Shown: positions 1 to 8,036 of the stretch, piece after piece
Numbering within the stretch: the first letter of the stretch is position 1
How the letters are laid out: every line of letters starts with the position of its first letter
Source: Paenibacillus pabuli
GTDB lineage: Bacteria; Bacillota; Bacilli; Paenibacillales; Paenibacillaceae
Direction of reading: 5' to 3'
NCBI RefSeq assembly: GCF_023101145.1
Contig: NZ_CP073714.1
Location: 1,984,001-2,048,000 of the forward strand
Length of the DNA: 64,000 nucleotides
The notes under the pieces: generated by a model
What the model saw: the letters and a program-made list of their open reading frames with translations, nothing else
Told to the model about the DNA's origin: nothing
Database searches by the model: none
Made by a program: the position numbers and the translations under genes

Positions 1-1
1 A

Positions 2-334
2 GAAACGGGCAGACATCCTTTTTTAATCCGGGTAGCAGGACAATGGGCTGGATTCGCACTGATTCGTGAAATCGGGAGTGAACAGGGAACAAGTATATAT
101 CAAATGGCAGAATTTTTTGTAATGAAAAAATACAGAAAACTCGGAATGGGTGCGCAAGCTGCCATTCAATTGTTCAACCTTTTCCCCGGGACATGGAAAG
201 TAGCGGAGATGGAGACAAACGTGCCTGCTCAGGCTTTCTGGCGTAAGGTTATTGCACGTTATACCGATAACAAATACCAAGAGGTTAGAGAGCCTGACTG
301 GGAAGGTCCTATTCAGATATTTACCACGATGTAA
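2..334 (+). CDS. GNAT family N-acetyltransferase (5' end outside window)
   Basis: An open frame runs from the first bases of the window to a TAA at 332-334, giving about 110 C-terminal residues. The start lies upstream of the window. The segment YRKLGMGAQAAIQL fits the acetyl-CoA pyrophosphate loop (Q/RxxGxG/A) of GNAT acetyltransferases. It is followed by a helix, a strand (VAEMETNVPA) and AQAFWRKV, the usual GNAT motif B pattern. GNAT enzymes transfer an acetyl group from acetyl-CoA to an amine; the substrate here cannot be told. The next gene, also GNAT, begins about 20 bases downstream, so the two are probably co-transcribed. Confidence 0.8.
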   Translation, partial: ETGRHPFLIRVAGQWAGFALIREIGSEQGTSIYQMAEFFVMKKYRKLGMGAQAAIQLFNLFPGTWKVAEMETNVPAQAFWRKVIARYTDNKYQEVREPDWEGPIQIFTTM

Positions 335-356
335 TAACGAGAAGGGGGAGAAGAGG

Positions 357-782
357 GTGTCCCAAATAAATATCTATCCTAGTACTTCAGAGGATTCAGA
401 ATATGTTCGCCAGCAACTCATCGCATTTAATGCTGCGCATGTGAGCGAGGAATTAAGGCATCGTTACGAAGAATTGAATTTTAACATCAAAAATGAGTCG
501 GGCGAGATTGTTGCAGGTGTGCTCAGTACACTTTGCTGGAATTGGCTGGAGGTTGACATTCTTTGGGTGGATGCAGATCAGCGGCAACAAGGTTATGGTT
601 CCCAATTGCTGCGTGAGGTTGAACGTATTGCGCGCGGGAAATCCTGTGACTTCATCCAATTGAACACATTCTCATATCAAGCACCGGAATTTTACAAGAA
701 GCATGGCTACCAATTGATCACAACGATCGAGAATGCACCGACCGGACACAGTCATTATTATTTTAAAAAAGATCTAACTTAA
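357..782 (+). CDS. GNAT family N-acetyltransferase
   Basis: A 141-residue GNAT protein. I take the GTG at 357 as start because the purine-rich GAAGGGGGAG site lies just upstream at 341-350. The same frame is open to an ATG at 252, but that would overlap the preceding gene and add residues unlike the family. Motif A is RQQGYGSQLLREVERIA, the acetyl-CoA binding loop and helix. It is followed by FIQLNTFSYQAPEFYKKHGY, the typical motif B ending. The length is normal for a single-domain GNAT. It sits in a run of three GNAT genes on the same strand. The substrate is unknown. Confidence 0.85.
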   Translation: MSQINIYPSTSEDSEYVRQQLIAFNAAHVSEELRHRYEELNFNIKNESGEIVAGVLSTLCWNWLEVDILWVDADQRQQGYGSQLLREVERIARGKSCDFIQLNTFSYQAPEFYKKHGYQLITTIENAPTGHSHYYFKKDLT

Positions 783-822
783 GGCAACGTATGCGAAATA
801 GGACAAAATCAGGAGGGTTATG

Positions 823-1260
823 ATGATAACCATTAAAGCAATCGAACTTGAAGATTTACCGGCGTTAAGCCAGTTATACAACGAGTTGATGGGTACACCG
901 ACCAATGAACAGCAGATGCAGAAGATGTTTCACTATATCCAGCAGAATGGACACTATCATGTACTCGGTGCATTTTACAACGGCGAACTGGCGGGATCGG
1001 TTATGGGTATAGAATGTATGGATCTGGCGGGTCAGTGCAATCCCTTCATGGTTGTAGAGAATGTAATTGTATCTGATCGGGTACGCAGACAGGGAATTGG
1101 TCAGAAGCTCATGCTTCAGATTGAGCACATTGCGAGAGATCTTGGATGCGAATACATGATTCTGGTGTCTGGTGATCAGCGCAAGGAGGCTCATATTTTC
1201 TATGAAAAGCTGGGCTTTAAAGATGAGAAAGTTCAGGGATACCGGAAGCATTTTAATTGA
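823..1260 (+). CDS. GNAT family N-acetyltransferase
   Basis: A 145-residue GNAT protein. Two adjacent ATG codons (820 and 823) are possible; 823 has the better spacing from the AGGAGGG site at 811-817. N-terminal ITIKAIELEDLPALSQLY is the usual GNAT strand and helix. VRRQGIGQKLMLQIEHIA is the acetyl-CoA loop, and AHIFYEKLGFKDEKVQGYRK is the family C-terminal signature. It is close to the family of small aminoglycoside-acetyltransferase-like GNATs, but nothing in the sequence fixes the substrate. It is last in the three-GNAT run and is followed by a bidirectional terminator at 1371-1397. Confidence 0.87.
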   Translation: MITIKAIELEDLPALSQLYNELMGTPTNEQQMQKMFHYIQQNGHYHVLGAFYNGELAGSVMGIECMDLAGQCNPFMVVENVIVSDRVRRQGIGQKLMLQIEHIARDLGCEYMILVSGDQRKEAHIFYEKLGFKDEKVQGYRKHFN

Positions 1261-1370
1261 CAAATTTCTCTGTTCTCGTGACGGAGAATAGGGAGTGTGA
1301 TTAGGAAACACGTCGACGTGGGTGTTCTGGGGCGGTCAATTAGGGTAAGTAGACACGTGAAATGGAAAAC

Positions 1371-1397
1371 AAAAAGAGAGCTGGCAGCTCTCTTTTT
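1371..1397. terminator. Bidirectional rho-independent terminator
   Basis: A near-perfect hairpin with arms AAAAAGAGAGCTG and CAGCTCTCTTTTT lies between two converging genes. The A-run on one side and T-run on the other let it end both the GNAT run on the plus strand and the esterase operon on the minus strand. Confidence 0.85.
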
Positions 1398-1401
1398 GTA
1401 T

Positions 1402-2859
1402 TTATTCCTTACTTTGTTCTTTGGAACCAGATGAGGAAGATCGGATATATTGCGGTGGATGAACGTCGTCAATCATTAAAATGCCGTCATACTGATCGCG
1501 TGGGACAAAACTCTCAGGGATCATGCCCCAGCTGTATGCAAATCGTGGTTCGAACATCCAGGAGTTACCTGTTTCCCTGTTCTGATACCGCAGATCCAGG
1601 AAGCTGTAGGGTGTATTCGTTGCTGACATAATGCCTTCAATGGAACCAGGTTCCGCTGGCTCAACGGCATGAACTTCGCCGGCATTATCAGCCGTTTGAC
1701 CGCTGGATGCATATAATCCAAGAACATAACTGGATTTCTTCATTTCCTCCGAAAGCATCTCACCCATTAAAGTTACTGGATAAGGTGAGCCCATTACTTC
1801 ACTGTGTGCTTTACGTATATGATCGTTATGTCCCCATACGATGAATTTTTCGTTTGGATATACTTCGGTGGCGAGCCACATGAGATTGTCATGCATCGCC
1901 TGATCGCGCCACGCCATTGAATCAAAAAAGGACTCATATTTGCCTTCATTCATTTCAGCCATTGAGCGTATCGAAAGATCGACATATTCCCTCGCTACAC
2001 GAATTCGATCATTGAGGCTTCGCTCCAGCAGCATGGAAAGTTTCGGTTGATTCGGATATTCTTTTTGCAGATAAGTCTGGTTCGCTTCGGATTTCAGGGA
2101 TTGAAGGACATCCTTGTATACTTTGATGATTTCATTTTTCTCAGCGCGGTAGGCTTTCAGATTCGTTCCAGCGGAGAATTCGGACAGCTTTTGTTCCGTT
2201 TGTGCCAGGCGCTTGGCGAGCTTTTTATCCTTCAGCCAGTTACCGTCCAACAACGGGAATTGCAGCTGCATGTCGAAACCGGTTAGGATCAGAGGCTGTT
2301 CGGTTTGTGCGTTTGTTTTGAGATAATCGAACAAGGGCATGATTTCCTTGGACCACCAGACGCCGAAGATGGAGTTTTTCATCGTTTGCTCCGGACTTTG
2401 CTGTTTTATCGTGGCATTAGCCAGTGAGGTGTTGGAGAGACCGCTCTCAAAGGCGAGAACGTTGTATCCCATTTCCTGATGCAAAAACTGGATCAGCCGG
2501 GTTTTCCCCAGATTAAATTCGGCAACCCCATGGGAGCTTTCACCCAGAAATACAATTCGCTTGTCATGCAGCAGGGGCTTCAGCATATTCAGATCCGAAA
2601 AGGAATCGGGCTCCTGACCTGTCATCCCAGGCTGGATGCTGTCCAGTCGATACGCGTGATCTTTGGCCCATTCGTTCCACTCCACAATTTTCTCATCCGA
2701 CGTTTTCGCAGATTGCACTTGGGTTACTTGACCCTGTATGGTCTCCATGGCGGATGCTGCTGCAGCACCTGCATGCCCTGTTGGATAGAGCGAACTCGCC
2801 AGTATGGCTGTAGTCAGTGCAAGTACAGCCCCCGTTTTTCTTTTCCTGAAATAAATCAA
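1402..2859 (-). CDS. Secreted erythromycin esterase family protein
   Basis: A 485-residue protein starting at a TTG, with AAGGAGG seven bases upstream. Residues 1-33 form a signal peptide (RKRK, then a hydrophobic stretch and an Ala-rich end), so the product is exported. The rest matches the erythromycin esterase (EreA/EreB) fold. LGESSHGVAEF carries the family Glu and His, followed by LAFESG, then VWGHNDHIRKAH, and DGILMIDDVHPP near the C-terminus. True Ere enzymes hydrolyse macrolide lactones inside the cell. This exported relative may act on another ester or a peptide-like substrate, so macrolide resistance should not be assumed. It lies 60 bases behind the XRE regulator and is probably in its operon. 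Confidence 0.88.
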   Translation of the reverse strand: MIYFRKRKTGAVLALTTAILASSLYPTGHAGAAAASAMETIQGQVTQVQSAKTSDEKIVEWNEWAKDHAYRLDSIQPGMTGQEPDSFSDLNMLKPLLHDKRIVFLGESSHGVAEFNLGKTRLIQFLHQEMGYNVLAFESGLSNTSLANATIKQQSPEQTMKNSIFGVWWSKEIMPLFDYLKTNAQTEQPLILTGFDMQLQFPLLDGNWLKDKKLAKRLAQTEQKLSEFSAGTNLKAYRAEKNEIIKVYKDVLQSLKSEANQTYLQKEYPNQPKLSMLLERSLNDRIRVAREYVDLSIRSMAEMNEGKYESFFDSMAWRDQAMHDNLMWLATEVYPNEKFIVWGHNDHIRKAHSEVMGSPYPVTLMGEMLSEEMKKSSYVLGLYASSGQTADNAGEVHAVEPAEPGSIEGIMSATNTPYSFLDLRYQNRETGNSWMFEPRFAYSWGMIPESFVPRDQYDGILMIDDVHPPQYIRSSSSGSKEQSKE

Positions 2860-2919
2860 AATAATGCCTCCTTCATCATGTACGTGATCATAAATGATTT
2901 AGTATTGGAACCATCCGGC

Positions 2920-3123
2920 TTATGTCTGCTCTTCGTCCCAGAACAGGTCATTCAGTGTTCTTGAGAGTGCCTTGCATATGGCAATACATAAGCTGAGGGA
3001 CGGGTTATACTTTCCCAGTTCTATGAGACCAATGGTTTGCCTCGATACACCAACGATCCGTGCCAGATCGTCCTGCGATAGATCCTTTTCTACCCGGGCG
3101 ACTTTTAATCGTATATTTTTCAT
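2920..3123 (-). CDS. Small XRE/Cro-CI-type transcriptional regulator
   Basis: A regulator of about 67 residues that is almost entirely one helix-turn-helix domain: LSQDDLARIVGVSRQTIGLIELGKYNPSLSL, then ALSRTLNDLFWDEE. An ATG two codons earlier (3129) is also possible. This compact type (YgzD-like) is very often encoded beside a small multi-pass membrane protein, as here, with only about 23 bases between the two genes. It probably represses or activates its own operon and so may control the downstream esterase. Confidence 0.88.
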   Translation of the reverse strand: MKNIRLKVARVEKDLSQDDLARIVGVSRQTIGLIELGKYNPSLSLCIAICKALSRTLNDLFWDEEQT

Positions 3124-3146
3124 GCCCATTCACCCTTGTATCCTTT

Positions 3147-3653
3147 CTAAGAATCCCACTGATCTTTACGAGCGGCTTTTTGACTCGCCTTGTTTGCGAA
3201 GTGATGAACGATGACATTGAATCCCGCAAAGAGCGGAATATAAAGCAGCAGTGAAAAAATAAATACGAGGAAGAAAAACCACCACTTTTCATGCGCAGTC
3301 TCGGCAAACAAAACGGAACTTCTTATGCCCAGGAACAAGGCCATTGAAATACCGATAATTAGGCCCGTAATTATGTTGCGCAGGCTATAAGAAATTTTGC
3401 TCGTCTGGTCATGGACTTCAACTTCATCCGAATAAATGCCCAGCATGACGGAACGAACTCCGAAATAGATGCTTCCTGCGAGAAGGACGATCACTTCCGT
3501 CAGCATGGAGTACGTTTCCCAATTGAGAAAACTTTTGATCAGGATGGAGATGCCGCAGATACACATGATTAAAGTGTAAGCTTCCTTGTACACCTTGTTT
3601 TTCATATTGACGATACGCTCATCCTGATTGCCGTTTTTTTTGAACCATTTCAT
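3147..3653 (-). CDS. Four-helix membrane protein paired with XRE regulator
   Basis: A 168-residue protein; the start at 3653 follows AAAGGAGAGG. The frame is open further upstream, but those residues lie across the promoter and are not protein-like. Four hydrophobic segments are visible, at about residues 18-38, 45-66, 85-106 and 122-150. The N-terminus is charged (MKWFKKNGNQDE). I do not recognise a catalytic motif; it resembles the uncharacterised DUF6773-like membrane proteins that accompany XRE regulators. It is first in a minus-strand group with the XRE gene and the esterase. A signal-sensing or anti-regulator role is inference. Confidence 0.7.
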   Translation of the reverse strand: MKWFKKNGNQDERIVNMKNKVYKEAYTLIMCICGISILIKSFLNWETYSMLTEVIVLLAGSIYFGVRSVMLGIYSDEVEVHDQTSKISYSLRNIITGLIIGISMALFLGIRSSVLFAETAHEKWWFFFLVFIFSLLLYIPLFAGFNVIVHHFANKASQKAARKDQWDS

Positions 3654-3711
3654 GAGTGACCTCTCCTTTATAGAGATTATGTAAATGTGGGAAATATTTC
3701 TTATGCCCTTC

Positions 3712-3740
3712 ATGATAATATTATTTAAGTCTTTTTGCAA
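3712..3740 (-). promoter_or_regulatory. Probable sigma-A promoter of the membrane protein/XRE/esterase operon
   Basis: Read on the minus strand, TTGCAA (3735-3740) and TATCAT (3712-3717) are separated by exactly 17 bases and lie about 58 bases upstream of the start codon at 3653. The surrounding 3654-3947 interval is AT-rich and must also hold the promoter of the divergent rtcB-like gene, which I could not place with confidence. Confidence 0.5.
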
Positions 3741-3947
3741 TATATATATGTCATTTTGTTTGGTATAAAATACAATATGATAAATAAAACAATCTAAGAT
3801 TACACGATAACGTACAAGGATCGGCAGAGGGGACTGCAATCGAAGCGGCAATGTGTATCATCCGGCAGGAATTGATTTACTGCCCATATGGCATAACTTT
3901 TGGTAATATATACAAAGTGTATGATAAGACAGGAGGTTAACCAGGTC

Positions 3948-5168
3948 ATGCGTATCGTGGATAACATTAAAGTTTGGGGGGAGCCGCTGGAGAATGCGGT
4001 AAGTCAGGCGGTGACTTGCTCGCAGCACGGTGACGTACTGGGGGTGGCTCTCATGGCAGACCATCACAAAGGCTATTCACAGCCCATCGGGGGCGTAGTT
4101 GCCTACCGGAACATGATCAGTCCGTCAGGGGTTGGATATGATATTGCCTGCGGTAACAAGGCTGTGCGTACCAACCTGATGTGGGATGATATCCGGGATC
4201 AGATTGTCGTTATTATGGATGACATTCATGCGACCATATCCTTCGGCGTAGGCCGTAACAATTCAAAGCCTGTAGATCATGAGCTGTTCGACGATGCCAG
4301 TTGGAAGCTGTTTGATTCCATTGAACCCGGATTACAGCACAAATTGAAAATACTCGCGCGCAACCAGCTCGGGACGGTGGGCAGCGGCAATCATTTTGTA
4401 GATATTTTTGTGGAGGAGACGACGGGTAAAGTATGGATTGCAAACCACTTTGGCAGCCGCGGCTTCGGTCACAAGGTTGCGAGTGGTTTTCTGAATCTGG
4501 CTGCCGGACGTAAGTTCAGTGGCAAAGCGCCGGGAGAATCGATGGATCAACCACCGACATTGTTTGACCTCAAGAGTGAAATGGGTGATATGTATTGGGA
4601 CGGGATGACTTTGGCGGGTAGATATGCTTATGCGGGGCGTGACTATGTAATTGAACAGGTTCTCGGCATTCTCGGGGCGAGCGCAGAGTACGCGGTTCAT
4701 AACCATCATAACTTTGCCTGGAAAGAACAGCATATGGGCGAAGAAGTGGTGGTGGTCCGCAAAGGAGCAACGCCCCTTGCCCCGGGCCAGCTTGGTTTTG
4801 TAGGAGGCAGCATGGGAGATATCTCGGTCATTGTGGAGGGGATCCACAGCGAGGAGAATACCGAGTCGTTTCGCAGCACCGTACATGGGGCTGGACGCAT
4901 TATGAGCCGAACCCAGGCAGCTGGTAAAATGAATTACAAGCTGCGTACACGCATGGGCGGCGAGATTAGCGAAGAACAGATGCAAGCGGCGATCCGTGCT
5001 TACGGTGTGGAGCTTCGGGGTGCAGGGACGGATGAAAGTCCATTTGTATATAAGAAGCTGCCTGACGTGCTGAATGCGCATGCGCATACCTTGAAAATTA
5101 ATCATACTCTTCGCCCCGTAGGTGTTGCCATGGCCGGAGGGAACGAATTCGACCCGTATAAGGACTAG
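3948..5168 (+). CDS. rtcB: RtcB family RNA-splicing ligase
   Basis: A 406-residue protein with start ATG at 3948 and AGGAGG nine bases upstream. It has the metal and guanylate-binding signatures of RtcB, the GTP- and Mn-dependent ligase joining 2',3'-cyclic phosphate (or 3'-phosphate) RNA ends to 5'-OH ends. DHHKGYSQPIGGV is followed by GVGYDIACGNKAVRT (metal-binding Asp65 and Cys68), LGTVGSGNHFVDI, NHFGSRGFGHKVA, and HGAGRIMSRTQA, which contains the histidine guanylated in studied RtcB proteins. The length is within the bacterial range. No archease or RtcA gene is near. It is followed after 19 bases by a DUF4272 gene, probably in one operon. Confidence 0.92.
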   Translation: MRIVDNIKVWGEPLENAVSQAVTCSQHGDVLGVALMADHHKGYSQPIGGVVAYRNMISPSGVGYDIACGNKAVRTNLMWDDIRDQIVVIMDDIHATISFGVGRNNSKPVDHELFDDASWKLFDSIEPGLQHKLKILARNQLGTVGSGNHFVDIFVEETTGKVWIANHFGSRGFGHKVASGFLNLAAGRKFSGKAPGESMDQPPTLFDLKSEMGDMYWDGMTLAGRYAYAGRDYVIEQVLGILGASAEYAVHNHHNFAWKEQHMGEEVVVVRKGATPLAPGQLGFVGGSMGDISVIVEGIHSEENTESFRSTVHGAGRIMSRTQAAGKMNYKLRTRMGGEISEEQMQAAIRAYGVELRGAGTDESPFVYKKLPDVLNAHAHTLKINHTLRPVGVAMAGGNEFDPYKD

Positions 5169-5187
5169 AAAGAAGAAGGTGAACCTC

Positions 5188-6366
5188 ATGAGAAATTGTG
5201 CGATATACAGCTCCCAATTTGATCTGGATCAGCTGTATGAAATGATTCAATCCATATACCCTCAGGATACCATTGAGCGTAAGGAAGACAAAACCCACAT
5301 TCAAGTGACACGCAAGAAGCTGTTCGGTAAGAAGACGAAGGGCTTCAATATCATGACCAGCCAGACACACCCTGAGGAATTTACCTCTATGATTCAAGGG
5401 ATGCTGGGATTTCTAAGTCAGATTGAGGGGAAGAATCCTGCGTTACAGGAAAAGGTACTTATTAAATGCTCTACACTGAATATGGTTGTTGGCATCGAGA
5501 CCGAAGAGGACATCTCCGAGGAGTTCTTCAATGAGTTATTGCATCTAGCCGATGCTCTCGATGCAGTCATCTTCTGGGGTGGTGGCTCCTTGCTGAATGC
5601 GCAAGGTCAACTGCTGTTGGATGTCAACGGAGAATCCGAAGTGGAGGATTATAAAGTGACAGCCCACACCAGTTTTCTGGACGATGTAAGACCCCCGTCG
5701 GAATCTGCAAAGCTGCGCAAAGAGCGTTCGGAGCAGCTTCTGACAGAGCAAGGAATCTCATTCAATGCTCATCTGCCTGCAAGAGCGGGGGATGAGCATA
5801 CAAAGATCCGTAGTATCCAAGAAGTGACAGAGCGTGCGGTAGCCCTCTGTATTGCAGCTCTCAAGGGTGAGTGCCTGGGAGCGGGGGAGAGCGCAGAAGA
5901 TACAGCAGCGCTGGTCCAGGAAGTGATCAACAAGTATGATGCAGCTTCATTCTTTTCACCTGTGGAGAGAAGATTTGTGGAGCAGCATGGGGCCGAGCAT
6001 CAGGAGGTTATCTCCTTTTCATGGGGATACGAGGCTTATCATGTGATGTTATGGGCACTTGGCTACGTCAAGGAACTTGGAGCTCCGGTAAATCTTTGTA
6101 ACGTAGGACAAGATGTGGGTTATTTGCAGCAATGTGACGATGTTGAGGCTTTTGTAGCTGGGTCACAGCTTCGCTCCAAAAGCGAGATTTTGGATGCGGC
6201 GGACCTAATCTACCGGTACAACTGGGTGTGTGTGGACAGTCGTGTGAAGGAGCAAATCCCTCCCGCGGGCCTCAATGGAGGAGTGGCCTACGAACGTCAC
6301 CGTGCGCTGAATTGGCTGATCTGTTATCTGGATCAGGATTGGGATGATGTGCGGACAGATACGTAG
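5188..6366 (+). CDS. DUF4272 domain protein
   Basis: A 392-residue soluble protein; the ATG at 5188 follows AGAAGAAGGTGA. The second half matches DUF4272. RKERSEQLLTEQGI and HLPARAGDEHTKIRSIQEV are followed by TERAVALCIAALKGE and a helical C-terminal region ending ALNWLICYLDQDWDDVRTDT, the usual end of this family. The first half (residues 1-165) is a separate alpha/beta region often seen ahead of DUF4272. No function is known for the family. It sits directly behind the rtcB-like gene and before a terminator, so the two form a likely bicistron. Confidence 0.85.
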   Translation: MRNCAIYSSQFDLDQLYEMIQSIYPQDTIERKEDKTHIQVTRKKLFGKKTKGFNIMTSQTHPEEFTSMIQGMLGFLSQIEGKNPALQEKVLIKCSTLNMVVGIETEEDISEEFFNELLHLADALDAVIFWGGGSLLNAQGQLLLDVNGESEVEDYKVTAHTSFLDDVRPPSESAKLRKERSEQLLTEQGISFNAHLPARAGDEHTKIRSIQEVTERAVALCIAALKGECLGAGESAEDTAALVQEVINKYDAASFFSPVERRFVEQHGAEHQEVISFSWGYEAYHVMLWALGYVKELGAPVNLCNVGQDVGYLQQCDDVEAFVAGSQLRSKSEILDAADLIYRYNWVCVDSRVKEQIPPAGLNGGVAYERHRALNWLICYLDQDWDDVRTDT

Positions 6367-6413
6367 AATGGACTTTTACAATCAATTATTGTATATGGTA
6401 CCCAAACTTGTAT

Positions 6414-6461
6414 ACCCCCAGGCCAGTTGAACACTGGTTATGGGGGTGTTTTGTTGTTTTT
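6414..6461 (+). terminator. Rho-independent terminator after rtcB/DUF4272
   Basis: The stem ACCCCCA (6414-6420) pairs with TGGGGGT (6441-6447), with an inner CCAGT/ACTGG extension, followed by a T-rich tail to 6461. It ends the plus-strand pair just before the convergent LacI gene. Confidence 0.8.
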
Positions 6462-6476
6462 GAATACCGTACCATT

Positions 6477-7517
6477 TTAACTGCTATGCCTTCCGTATTG
6501 TTCCCGAATCATGACATCAGCGAGAATCAGCTTTTTCTCTACATTGCTCTCCGGGTTCACAATACGCCATAACATCTGGTCGACTGCACGTGCACCAAGC
6601 AGCTCCTTGTTCACATTCACTGTGGCAAGCACCGGTATATTGTCGTATACATTATCGAAACCGGTGACAACGCACTGATCGGGTACGCGAATTCCCATGC
6701 TCTCCAGGGCCTCAATGGTGTAAAGCGCGAAGAAGTCATTGGCACAGACAAAAACCTCAGGCAAGTTCTCCTCATTAATGACCGAAGTAAACGTTTTATG
6801 GAAATCATCCACATCCGGGCTGCTCAGTTGCGGGATCTGATTCAGGTTCAAGCCGTGTCCCATTAATACTGAAGTATAGGCCACCCAACGTTCATAGAAG
6901 CTGTGAGCATCACTGGTATTTCCAACAAACTGAAACCGTTTGAATCCCTTGCGCAGAAGATAGAGCATAATGTCACGCATGGATGCAAAATTGTCGGTGA
7001 AAATACTGTCACTATGAAAGACTGGGTCCAGATGATCCACCATGACGACGGGAATGCCCAGACGCTTGATTTCAAGCAAAATCGGTGTTGAGATGGAACC
7101 CACCGTAATAATGCCCCGAATGGCATCCGGGTTCAGCAGTGTAAATAGCTGATCCGCAGAAGGCTCTGTTAGGGTGAGGATATTGATGCCTTTCTGATTC
7201 AGTCTGGATGATATGCCGTTAAAGACCGGCCCCCAGTATACGGATTCCTGATTTTGATAACGAACATTGGGAAACAAAATCAAAATGGTGCCACTCCACC
7301 GCGTATTATGCGGGTCCTGAAGTTCATTGCTGCTATACATATCACCAGATAACATGCTGTTATCTTTGAAATATCCAAGCTTGCCAGCGGCCTTGAGAAT
7401 AACATCTCGTGTCTGTTCACTAACACCTGATTTTCCGGACAGTGCCCGTGATACCGCAAATTTCGACAGACCTGTAAAATGTGCAATTTCCTGAATAGTT
7501 ACCTTCGTCTTCATCAT
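6477..7517 (-). CDS. LacI family transcriptional regulator
   Basis: A 346-residue regulator of standard LacI/GalR length. Residues 5-50 are the DNA-binding headpiece: VTIQEIAHFTGLSKFAVSRAL, then GVSEQTRDVILKAAGKLGY. The rest is a periplasmic-binding-protein-like sensor with the usual family phrases VMVDHLDP, FVCANDFFALYTIEAL and VVTGFDNV. It is transcribed away from the glycan operon starting at 8037, the classic arrangement for a local sugar-responsive repressor. Operator-like palindromes lie around the operon promoter at 7864-7929. The inducer is probably the sugar imported by the operon (inference). Confidence 0.92.
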   Translation of the reverse strand: MMKTKVTIQEIAHFTGLSKFAVSRALSGKSGVSEQTRDVILKAAGKLGYFKDNSMLSGDMYSSNELQDPHNTRWSGTILILFPNVRYQNQESVYWGPVFNGISSRLNQKGINILTLTEPSADQLFTLLNPDAIRGIITVGSISTPILLEIKRLGIPVVMVDHLDPVFHSDSIFTDNFASMRDIMLYLLRKGFKRFQFVGNTSDAHSFYERWVAYTSVLMGHGLNLNQIPQLSSPDVDDFHKTFTSVINEENLPEVFVCANDFFALYTIEALESMGIRVPDQCVVTGFDNVYDNIPVLATVNVNKELLGARAVDQMLWRIVNPESNVEKKLILADVMIREQYGRHSS

Positions 7518-7863
7518 ACCATCCTTACACTCGTAGTTCTGCCGTATTCCTTACCATGGGTAATAAAGCTGTTTCTAGTATATCATGATGTATTTCTCTT
7601 AATCTAATAACGGCTGGAGAAGTGAAAATGTTAGTGTCCTATACATGTAACGACGGAAAAAGACCTCAGTGATGGACATGTTTCAGGAGAAAAGGCGAAT
7701 TTTGAAATGTGATATTATCTTTTTGTTATTTTTTGAAATAACAAAATTGGCAAGAGTCTTTCCATTTTGAATATGGGAGTATTTAGGATTATATTTGAAT
7801 AATATGCTGTTTGAATAGGGATAAAAGCGATATGACAGCATTTTATCAGAATAATTAGAAAAT

Positions 7864-7884
7864 GTTAACAATAAAATTGTTGAC
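7864..7884. promoter_or_regulatory. Inverted repeat, candidate operator overlapping -35
   Basis: Arms GTTAACAAT and ATTGTTGAC flank AAA; they are complementary at all but one position. The right arm runs into the -35 box of the glycan operon promoter, so a bound repressor would block RNA polymerase. The remainder of the 519-base gap (7518-8036) is AT-rich with no credible gene. Confidence 0.5.
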
Positions 7885-7891
7885 GCTTACA
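7878..7891 (-). promoter_or_regulatory. cre-like / LacI-family operator candidate
   Basis: Read on the minus strand, the 14 bases TGTAAGCGTCAACA match the catabolite-responsive element consensus TGWAANCGNTNWCA at every constrained position but one. The site overlaps the -35 box of the glycan operon. It could bind CcpA or the adjacent LacI-type regulator, whose operators are of the same general form. Confidence 0.5.
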
Positions 7892-7908
7892 TTTCTCTAT
7901 GTTAAATT
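7880..7908 (+). promoter_or_regulatory. Promoter of the glycan uptake operon
   Basis: TTGACG (7880-7885) and TAAATT (7903-7908) are separated by 17 bases and lie about 130 bases upstream of the first gene. The position between two palindromes and over a cre-like site supports a regulated promoter. Confidence 0.55.
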
Positions 7909-7929
7909 TTGTTTGTCTAAAACAAACAA
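7909..7929. promoter_or_regulatory. Perfect inverted repeat at the transcription start, candidate operator
   Basis: Eight-base arms TTGTTTGT and ACAAACAA flank a five-base spacer, directly after the -10 box of the glycan operon. A perfect palindrome at this place is a good candidate for the operator of the divergent LacI-type repressor. Confidence 0.6.
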
Positions 7930-8036
7930 TGAAATAACAAATGGTGGTGGTTGTCGAATTTCATTAGGGGAATTGGAAGTCAGTGGATTATGCCGGACCA
8001 TGATTTGTATACACATTCGGGGAGGTTGTTAAATTC

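Noticed and set aside
1402..2859. Macrolide resistance from the erythromycin esterase-like gene
   Set aside because: The protein is exported and the family is broad; the sequence alone does not show macrolide hydrolysis.
4332..5189. 285-codon minus-strand open frame
   Set aside because: Opposite the rtcB-like gene, whose motifs are clear; composition of the minus frame is not protein-like.
7683..7871. Minus-strand frame of 62 codons in the glycan operon leader
   Set aside because: Very AT-rich, no ribosome binding site, and overlaps a conserved-looking operator; considered non-coding.
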